Assembly (NCBI GenBank): GCA_900769275.1
Contig: CAAGGA010000133.1
Location: 1 to 22,527, forward strand
Source: an uncultured Prevotella sp.
GTDB lineage: Bacteria > Bacteroidota > Bacteroidia > Bacteroidales > Bacteroidaceae
Direction: 5' to 3'
DNA length: 22,527 nt
The notes under the pieces were generated by a model. The model saw nothing but the letters and a program-made list of their open reading frames with translations. It ran no database searches and was not told the origin of the DNA. Shown piece by piece: positions 17,141 to 22,527 of the stretch (position 1 is the first letter of the stretch; each line of letters opens with the position of its first letter). The position numbers were made by a program, and so were the translations under genes.

Positions 17141-17917
17141 ATGAACCAGAAATTAATCTACATCATACTACTCTCCGTCACCGCCGTCTTCACGGCCTGC
17201 GAGAAAGAGATAGACACATATTCCGGTGACAGCGGTCTGTATTTTGATACCGAGGGCATGACGCTCGACACCATCAGCGTACACTGGGGACTGAAGAACT
17301 CCGACGTGACGGAACAGGTTCTCACCCTGAAAGTAAAGCTCTTCGGAGAAGTAAAAGACTATGACCGACCTTTCTCCATACAGGTAGAGACACTTGAGGA
17401 CGATTCCATACCCGCCATAGAAGGACGTGACTACGAGGCATTCCCCACGCAATACGTGATGAAAGCGGGAGAAGCAGAAACAAACATCGACATCAAGTTG
17501 CTGCGCGACCCACACCTTGTAAGCACCCCCGCAAGATTCGGAGTAAGGATTATCGAAAACAGTGATCTGAAACTTCTCTACACCCGATATGGCTCACAGC
17601 AGATCAACGACACTACAGTAGAGACACGCCCTCTCGACTACCAACGTGCCATATACATTGACGAGGATTTCTCCATACCATCATGGTGGTCATACTACGG
17701 CGAACCCCTCTTCGGCACTTTCAGCTCAAAGAAAGCCGCACTGATATGCGAAGTGATGGGCATTGATCGCGAACTATGGATGAAAGACATAGTAGGAGGA
17801 CTCGGGTACGGATACCTGAAGTTCTGCGGAAAATACATGTACCGTTGGCTGTTGGAGAATCCCCAGACAGAAGATGACGGCACACCGATGGAAATGGGTG
17901 AGAAATCCGTAGGTTAA
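17141..17917 (+). CDS. DUF4843-like surface lipoprotein
   Basis: The 258-residue protein has a lipoprotein signal (MNQKLIYIILLSVTAVFTAC, Cys at 20) and then EKEIDTYSGDSGLYF. This start and the later segment YDRPFSIQVE with IPAIEGRDYEAFPTQYVMKAGE fit the DUF4843 lipoproteins found after SusD in Bacteroidota loci. The middle part reads as a beta-sandwich (Calx-beta-like wording: ...AGEAETNIDIKLLRDP). The C-terminal part contains WWSYYGEPLFGTFSSKK and LKFCGKYMYRWL. I infer that it is an extra subunit on the SusCD complex at the cell surface. Domain naming is from memory of family patterns; the function is unknown. Confidence 0.8.
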   Translation: MNQKLIYIILLSVTAVFTACEKEIDTYSGDSGLYFDTEGMTLDTISVHWGLKNSDVTEQVLTLKVKLFGEVKDYDRPFSIQVETLEDDSIPAIEGRDYEAFPTQYVMKAGEAETNIDIKLLRDPHLVSTPARFGVRIIENSDLKLLYTRYGSQQINDTTVETRPLDYQRAIYIDEDFSIPSWWSYYGEPLFGTFSSKKAALICEVMGIDRELWMKDIVGGLGYGYLKFCGKYMYRWLLENPQTEDDGTPMEMGEKSVG

Positions 17918-17968
17918 AAAACATCAGAACAAGCCAAGCAACCGTAACATATAATCATATTCAACGAC

Positions 17969-19582
17969 ATGAGGCATATTACCGGCAAAATGATATTAAA
18001 GTCAATGTACATGATGACCATTGGCGGCATCATGGCACTCGTGCTGACAGCCTGTGCTGACGACAAGGGCAACTACGACTATCACGACATCAACGAAATT
18101 ACCATTGACGGCATACCCACAGACGAGGTGACGACAAAAGTATCGTTCATCGACAATCTCACGATAGACCCTCAGATACATTCCTCCTTCGGGATAGACG
18201 ATGAGGCGAACTATGAATTCACATGGATTATCCTGCCGTTCGGAAAAGACTTCGACCAGATTGACGACATTGATGCATGCACGTTCAGCCACTCACGGAA
18301 GATAGACCGGCTCGTAACATGGAATCCCGGTGACTACTCCGTCTTCTTCAAAGTGAAAGACAACAGCAACGGACTTACCACTATCAAGAGTTTCAAGCTA
18401 AGAGTAAAATCAACCACCAGCGAGGGATGGCTCGTCCTCTGTGATGACAACGGGAAACCGAGAATGGACGTCATATTCAACGTCAGCGAGACAGAAGACC
18501 TCGTGGCACATAACCTGTGGCAGAACATCGACTTCAATCCGGGAAGACCACAGCGCATCATATACAACTACCAGTTGCATGAGACCTCCACACTCCTCGT
18601 GACCGACAAGACAACCTACAACCTTGATGTCACCGACCTGCACTATGGTGAGGACAACGAACTGATATGGAGATTCGGTGCTACACCGGAATACGTCAGG
18701 GTAGCAGCCTCGGCAAAGTCGCAGTTCGCCGTGAACAACTACTGGATTATCGTCAACGATGAGGGAGAAGTCTTCACTCTCGACATCAACAACAACGGTC
18801 TTTTCGAGTTCCCGCTCAACAGGATTGACGGAAAGACGGAGTTCAAGGCAGCACCTTTCATAGGCGTCTGCTACAACAACACCGTACAGGGCGCACCGAT
18901 AGCCTACCTTTATGACGAGACCCACAGACAGTTCCTCGTCATAAGAAACAACTCACAATACCCCTCCGTGACTACCTTCAACGAAGCCACCCCCCTCTTC
19001 AGCGCACAGACGGGACGCGACATGCTATGGATGGAATCTACGAAGACGGGCGAAGTATATGCCCTGCTGAAAGACCCCGCCGACGGCAAGGTCTATTTCT
19101 ATGGCATGGAGATGAACGGCAAGTACGTCCCTGCCGACAACTGGTGGCAGGAAGGCACGTACGAGGAGTACAACTACCAGCACTACTACGGAGAGGTAAT
19201 AGGCGAGGGTATCGGCAACGCCACGATGTATGCGTTCCACAACCAGTTCCCCTACCTCTTCTACGTCAGCGGAAACAAGGTATATCAGTTTGACATGGGA
19301 CACCCGGAAGAGCCTGCCGTAGAAGTACTGTCCTATCCCGGCGAGACCATACGCTGCATACGCTTCTGCCCGATGACAGCATGGGAGAAATACGAGGAAT
19401 GGGAGCGTCAGCGTACCTACCAACTCGTCGTGGCAACCAACAGCGATGATGCTCCGAAAGACAGGTGTGGCAACGTAAGGTTCTACGGCGTGCCCAACCT
19501 CATGGAACCTCTGACCCTCATCAAGGAACATCACGGACTCGGAAATATCGTGGACATCACCTATAAGGAACGAAAGAAATAG
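17969..19582 (+). CDS. PKD-like family lipoprotein
   Basis: The 537-residue protein has a lipoprotein signal ending GGIMALVLTAC (Cys at 29); an alternative start at 17990 or 18008 would leave the lipobox intact. Mature sequence opens DDKGNYDYHDINEITIDGIP, the usual start of PKD-like lipoproteins next to SusCD. A PKD-like beta-domain with YEFTWIILPFGKDFDQIDD and PGDYSVFFKVKDNSNGLTT lies at about 75-135. The rest (about 150-535) shows repeated aromatic strand patterns such as SEGWLVLCDDNGKPRMDVIF and ends with DITYKERKK; this could be a beta-propeller-like fold. I infer a surface-exposed accessory of the importer. The gap to the previous gene is 51 bp without a repeat element. Confidence 0.8.
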   Translation: MRHITGKMILKSMYMMTIGGIMALVLTACADDKGNYDYHDINEITIDGIPTDEVTTKVSFIDNLTIDPQIHSSFGIDDEANYEFTWIILPFGKDFDQIDDIDACTFSHSRKIDRLVTWNPGDYSVFFKVKDNSNGLTTIKSFKLRVKSTTSEGWLVLCDDNGKPRMDVIFNVSETEDLVAHNLWQNIDFNPGRPQRIIYNYQLHETSTLLVTDKTTYNLDVTDLHYGEDNELIWRFGATPEYVRVAASAKSQFAVNNYWIIVNDEGEVFTLDINNNGLFEFPLNRIDGKTEFKAAPFIGVCYNNTVQGAPIAYLYDETHRQFLVIRNNSQYPSVTTFNEATPLFSAQTGRDMLWMESTKTGEVYALLKDPADGKVYFYGMEMNGKYVPADNWWQEGTYEEYNYQHYYGEVIGEGIGNATMYAFHNQFPYLFYVSGNKVYQFDMGHPEEPAVEVLSYPGETIRCIRFCPMTAWEKYEEWERQRTYQLVVATNSDDAPKDRCGNVRFYGVPNLMEPLTLIKEHHGLGNIVDITYKERKK

Positions 19583-19692
19583 TTGTGCGGTTTTACGGTT
19601 ATGCGGAAGTTACCAATAACCCTCACAAATCTCCGTATAACCGTATAACCATATAACCGTATAACCATATAACCGTATAACCGTATAAAACC
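19583..19692. repeat. Quasi-palindromic intergenic element, type B copy 3
   Basis: It starts directly after the stop codon of the PKD-like gene and ends one base before the tlpA-like ATG. The left arm is short (GTGCGGTTTTACGGTTAT). The core at 19603-19637 begins GCGGAAGTTACCAATAA and ends CCTCACAAATCTCCGTA, one base different from copy 1. The right arm is a clean array of 9-bp units alternating TATAACCGT and TATAACCAT over about 55 bp. The unequal arm length shows that the repeat number varies independently of the core. Confidence 0.85.
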
Positions 19693-19693
19693 T

Positions 19694-20794
19694 ATGCCAA
19701 CCAGACTATTCCAATCACTGATACTCGCGGCAAGCATAGCCCTGCCCTCATTTGCCGGCGACTACACCGTAAAGGGAAAGATAAAGCACCAGGGCGGGCG
19801 TATCGTTCTCGTGACGACACAGCCTGACGGAACACTCGACACGCTGCACACCTCGGTACAGGCGGACGGCACGTTCTCATACTCCGGCAACGTGACACTA
19901 CCCGTGTCTGCCGAACTGAGAGCATACGACTCCCGCCTCTCCATCCCCATATACCTTGAAGAGGGCGTGACGGAAGTGGAGGCTGACGCACAATCCCCCG
20001 AATCATACGACATAAAGGGAGGAGGCGAACTGCAGCAGTGCGCCAACGCCTTTTACAAGACAGAGCGTCGCATTGCCATGGAACGTGACTCCGTAATCAG
20101 TGCCACGCAGGCGACATACGCCAATGACCCCTCCTTTGCACGCATCCAGATTCTCGGCATACGACAGCAGTACGAGGAGAAATACAACGAGGCAGAAGCC
20201 GCCTTCATGCGTGACAACGACAACCTTGTCAGTGCCACCCTCATAGGTCGCAGGATGGGCACGCTAATACGCTCCAAAGCCCTGCCCGAGAGATGGGCAC
20301 TGCTTGGTCCCACGGCACGCGCCACCATCTACGGACAACTGATGAAGCCGCACGTAGAGAAACTGGAGAAGATTATCGTGGGAGGCACTGCCCCCGACCT
20401 CACCCTGAAGACACCGGAGGGAAAAGAACTGTCCATATACAGCGTAAAGGCAAAGCTCAAGATACTCGACTTCTGGGCTTCGTGGTGCGGACCATGCAGG
20501 GCGGAAAATCCTACGGTAAAGAAACTCTACTCGCTCTACCACGACAAAGGACTGGAGGTCATAAGCATCTCGCTCGACAACAAACTGGACAAATGGAAAC
20601 AGGCCATCGCCGATGACCAACTGCCATGGATTCATATCTCAGACCTGAAAGGATGGAACAGCATCGTGACCGACGTCTATGAGGTTCACGGCATACCGCA
20701 GCTCTACATCCTCGACGAGAACAACAAAATCATAGCCGACGGACTTCGGGGAAAGCAACTCGAAGAGTTCGTGGCAAGACAGTTGGAGTTATAA
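19694..20794 (+). CDS. TlpA-like thioredoxin-fold protein with DUF4369-like N-terminal domain
   Basis: This 366-residue exported protein belongs to the TlpA/ResA-like disulfide reductases of the bacterial envelope. Signal peptide: MPTRLFQSLILAASIALPSFA, cut before GDYTVKG. Residues about 22-110 form a DUF4369-like beta-domain (YTVKGKIKHQGGRIVLVT, DGTFSYSGNV). A helical linker follows (about 112-222), then a thioredoxin domain at about 228-366: GGTAPDLTLKTPEGKELS, the redox motif WCGPC (264-268) and the cis-proline segment HGIPQLYIL. No lipobox is seen, so it is probably periplasmic. It follows the SusCD lipoprotein genes but is set off by a type B element, so co-regulation is likely rather than proven. 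The redox partner is unknown. Confidence 0.9.
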   Translation: MPTRLFQSLILAASIALPSFAGDYTVKGKIKHQGGRIVLVTTQPDGTLDTLHTSVQADGTFSYSGNVTLPVSAELRAYDSRLSIPIYLEEGVTEVEADAQSPESYDIKGGGELQQCANAFYKTERRIAMERDSVISATQATYANDPSFARIQILGIRQQYEEKYNEAEAAFMRDNDNLVSATLIGRRMGTLIRSKALPERWALLGPTARATIYGQLMKPHVEKLEKIIVGGTAPDLTLKTPEGKELSIYSVKAKLKILDFWASWCGPCRAENPTVKKLYSLYHDKGLEVISISLDNKLDKWKQAIADDQLPWIHISDLKGWNSIVTDVYEVHGIPQLYILDENNKIIADGLRGKQLEEFVARQLEL

Positions 20795-20945
20795 GGTTGG
20801 GCGGTTATGCGGTTGGGCGGTTTTACGGTTGGGCGGAAGTTACAATCAGCCCTCACAAACCTCCGTACAATCGTATAACCGTATAACCGTAAAACCGTAG
20901 TAAAACCAAACAACCGTATAACCGTAAAATCGTAAAACCAAACAA
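20795..20945. repeat. Quasi-palindromic intergenic element, type B copy 4
   Basis: The left arm repeats GGTTGGGCGGTTATGC and GGTTGGGCGGTTTTAC units. The core at 20833-20867 begins GCGGAAGTTACAATCAG and ends CCTCACAAACCTCCGTA, one base different from copy 2. The right arm repeats AACCGTATAACCGTAAAACC-like units and passes into AACCAAACAACAAACC, a mix of type B and type A style units. It starts at the tlpA-like stop codon. This is the longest type B copy. Confidence 0.85.
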
Positions 20946-20966
20946 CAAACCATAATTACATCATTT

Positions 20967-22025
20967 ATGAAAAAACTTTACACACTTTTGACTGCCTTAG
21001 TGCTCGCAGCAGCACCAAAGGCAATGGCTGTCACAGTAGATGACCTCGTAGGAGAATACACCACCGCAACAGAGGGTAAGACAAAACTCTCTGCCGGGGG
21101 ACTTGGAGGTACATTCGTAGATTTTGAGAAATATACCACTACTATCGAGAAAGTGGATGATGCCACTATCCTCATCAACAACTTCGCCAACTGCAACGTC
21201 AAAATCACGGCAAAGGTAAACCTCGAAGCAAAGACCCTGGAGATTACGGACAAGACGTTTCCCCTTAGCGGAATAGGATTCTCATTCCGCCCATACGCAG
21301 AGAACGACGGCAAGATTACCCAAGTGGTGGAAGGAACCATCACAGGCTCGTTCAATGACGACGGTACGGAGATAAAAATCGGGAAGTACGGTATGTTCTT
21401 CGGCAATGCAGAGACCTCAGGCTGCTATTGCTACGGCTCTTCTACCCTTACACCGAAACAGGCAGAGGGCGCACCCCTGAAAACATTCAGCGCCACATAC
21501 ACCAACGAGGGATGGGAAGCATACCCCTCCGGCACGTGCAACATAGCGATGTACGAAGACTACTTCCTGCTGAAGGACTATCCTACCGAGGGCAAGTCCG
21601 TCAAGTTCACGTACAACGCTGGGACGCAGAAGATTTCCATGAAAGACCCCGTCTATACCTATGGTTCGCCTTCATACGTAAACCCCGGTGAAGGAGCGTG
21701 GTACGTCTCCATGGTTATCAACGATGATGCCCTGGCTTTCTCCCCCAACTATAAGCTCTGCTCCTACTCCATCGACGAGAACGGAGGCAAGATGCTCATC
21801 TATGCCGATTACTACAGTCACTACAAAGACCTCAAGCCAAAAGCCGTCTTCACCGCGACAATAGAATGGGGCACGGTGCCCTCAGGCATTGACGACATTG
21901 ATGCCGGCCGCAACACCGACGCAGCCGCACAGGGCATCTACAGTCTTCAGGGCATCAGGATGAATGCCGCAAACCTCAAGAAAGGCATTTACGTCATCAA
22001 CGGCAAGAAGGTGGCTGTAAAATAA
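20967..22025 (+). CDS. Secreted protein with C-terminal sorting-like tail, function unknown
   Basis: I do not recognise a named family for the main part of this 352-residue protein. It has a signal peptide (MKKLYTLLTALVLAAAPKAMA). Two regions of similar layout follow. One is at about 29-145: VGEYTTATEGKT, DDATILINNF, VKITAKVNLEAKTLEITDKTF. The other is at about 172-300: FSATYTNEGW, EDYFLLKDYP, VKFTYNAGTQKISMKDPVY. They suggest a duplicated beta-rich domain. The tail GIYSLQGIRMN followed by LKKGIYVINGKKVAVK resembles the type IX secretion-type C-terminal domains common in Prevotella, so I infer export to the surface or medium. A short Asp/Ala-rich linker (GIDDIDAGRNTDAAAQ) precedes the tail. 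Confidence 0.75.
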   Translation: MKKLYTLLTALVLAAAPKAMAVTVDDLVGEYTTATEGKTKLSAGGLGGTFVDFEKYTTTIEKVDDATILINNFANCNVKITAKVNLEAKTLEITDKTFPLSGIGFSFRPYAENDGKITQVVEGTITGSFNDDGTEIKIGKYGMFFGNAETSGCYCYGSSTLTPKQAEGAPLKTFSATYTNEGWEAYPSGTCNIAMYEDYFLLKDYPTEGKSVKFTYNAGTQKISMKDPVYTYGSPSYVNPGEGAWYVSMVINDDALAFSPNYKLCSYSIDENGGKMLIYADYYSHYKDLKPKAVFTATIEWGTVPSGIDDIDAGRNTDAAAQGIYSLQGIRMNAANLKKGIYVINGKKVAVK

Positions 22026-22155
22026 TCCCCTCGCCCACAGCGATGCGCCAAAGCGCAATAACGCAGACTGAAAATCAATGAGTTACGTGAAGAAAAAAGA
22101 AAGTTTTGTGACGCATTGATAAAGTTTAGGGTTGAGAAATAGATAAACACGACAG

Positions 22156-22200
22156 AATGCAATTATTTTCGGATAATCTGAAAATAATTGCATTTTTTTT
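22156..22200 (+). terminator. Strong intrinsic terminator
   Basis: A perfect 15-bp stem (AATGCAATTATTTTC and GAAAATAATTGCATT) with a nine-base loop is followed by an unbroken run of eight T residues. It lies 130 nt past the stop of the secreted-protein gene and ends its transcript. It also separates the uptake region from the AlbA_2 gene. The 331-bp gap 22026-22356 otherwise holds a candidate promoter and a leader hairpin; 22026-22155 shows nothing I can name. Confidence 0.9.
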
Positions 22201-22265
22201 GTACCCTCTCTTCTAAAGAAAAGCATTTTCTTTATCCCAACCGGCTTATTTTCGGGATTTTTATG

Positions 22266-22273
22266 TAAATTTG
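22266..22273 (+). promoter_or_regulatory. Candidate -7 box for the AlbA_2 gene
   Basis: TAAATTTG matches the TAnnTTTG consensus exactly and is followed by TGCC. It lies 91 nt before the ATG at 22357 and just after the terminator at 22156-22200, where a new promoter is expected. Upstream is T-rich (TTATTTTCGGG) without a clear TTTG -33 box. Confidence 0.55.
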
Positions 22274-22287
22274 TGCCTGTAACAAGA

Positions 22288-22343
22288 AACGACAACTCAG
22301 ACAACAAAAAATAAAGTTGTTTCAAGTTGTCCCCGTTGTCGTT
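22288..22343 (+). promoter_or_regulatory. Leader hairpin before the AlbA_2 gene
   Basis: AACGACAAC (22288-22296) is the exact reverse complement of GTTGTCGTT (22335-22343). Inside, GACAAC (22300-22305) can pair with GTTGTC (22326-22331), and a third GTTGT is at 22316. The hairpin would occupy most of the predicted 5' leader and ends 13 nt before the ATG. The left side is AC-rich and the right side GT-rich, opposite to the other elements of this design in the window. Confidence 0.6.
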
Positions 22344-22356
22344 AAAAGAAAAAGAT

Positions 22357-22527
22357 ATGACCTACGAGGAATTAGAGATATTGATAAAGAATGACGAGCA
22401 CCGCCAGTTGGAGCTGAAAAAGACAACGGGCGAGCTGAAAGACGGCATGCATTCGGCCTGTGCTTTTCTGAACACCGAAGGCGGATGGCTCATCTTTGGA
22501 GTGACACCTTCGTCCTTGAAGATACTG
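22357..22527 (+). CDS. Schlafen AlbA_2 domain protein, 5' part only
   Basis: Only the first 57 codons are inside the window and the frame is open to the last base. The translation MTYEELEILIKNDEHRQLEL leads into KKTTGELKDGMHSACAFLN and TEGGWLIFGV. This is the usual start of AlbA_2-domain proteins: an ExK-like ELKK motif, then a helix ending CAFLNT, then GGxLIFGV. Full-length members carry the domain at the N-terminus, often with an ATPase-like or winged-helix C-terminal half, and are annotated as putative transcriptional regulators or ATP-binding proteins. The start is preceded by AAAAGAAAAAGAT and fits the domain. Function cannot be set from the fragment. Confidence 0.82.
   Translation, partial: MTYEELEILIKNDEHRQLELKKTTGELKDGMHSACAFLNTEGGWLIFGVTPSSLKIL

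Noticed and set aside
19637..19692. Regular short repeats that might be read as a CRISPR array
   Set aside because: Units are 9 bp without unique spacers, and no cas gene is present; it is a tandem arm of a palindromic element.
5315..20945. Elements as insertion sequences or transposons
   Set aside because: No transposase frame is inside or next to any copy, and I see no target-site duplications; a non-autonomous mobile origin remains possible but is not shown.

Overview
The window looks like chromosomal DNA of a Bacteroidota member, most likely Prevotella or a close relative. The grounds are an ECF sigma/FecR pair driving a SusC/SusD locus, a Prevotella-style C-terminal tail (GIYSLQGIRMN ... 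GIYVINGKKVAVK) on a secreted protein, and TAnnTTTG-type promoter sequences. I see no tRNA, rRNA, CRISPR array, transposase or phage gene.

Layout. Positions 1-427 hold no recognisable gene, only a likely terminator for trkH. Positions 428-6442 read on the minus strand as asd, dxs, trkA, trkH (lysine/threonine/cell-wall precursor synthesis, isoprenoid precursors, potassium uptake). From 6580 the genes read on the plus strand: a large cation/proton antiporter with a cytosolic Usp-like tail, a LolD-type ABC ATPase and a CvfB-like S1 RNA-binding protein. Positions 10670-20794 are a nutrient-uptake locus: ECF sigma factor, FecR anti-sigma, SusC with an N-terminal STN signalling domain, SusD, a DUF4843-like lipoprotein, a PKD-like lipoprotein, and a periplasmic TlpA-type thiol-disulfide protein. 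It encodes no glycoside hydrolase or peptidase. A secreted two-repeat protein (20967-22025) follows, then a strong terminator and the start of a Schlafen/AlbA_2-domain gene that runs off the end.

Logic of the uptake locus (inference from family knowledge): substrate binding by SusC/SusD is sensed through the STN domain, relayed to FecR in the inner membrane, and frees the sigma factor to transcribe the operon. The two extra lipoproteins probably belong to the outer-membrane importer.

The most unusual content is between the genes. At least seven intergenic gaps are filled almost from stop codon to start codon by quasi-palindromic elements. In each, a short unit is repeated in tandem (GT-rich), followed by a non-repetitive core, then tandem copies of the reverse complement of the unit. 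Four copies around the uptake locus share a 35-nt core nearly base for base; two others share a different core; one more is intermediate. Two small elements with the same design but different units lie just before the start codons of susC and of the terminal AlbA_2 gene. I know of no description of this family.
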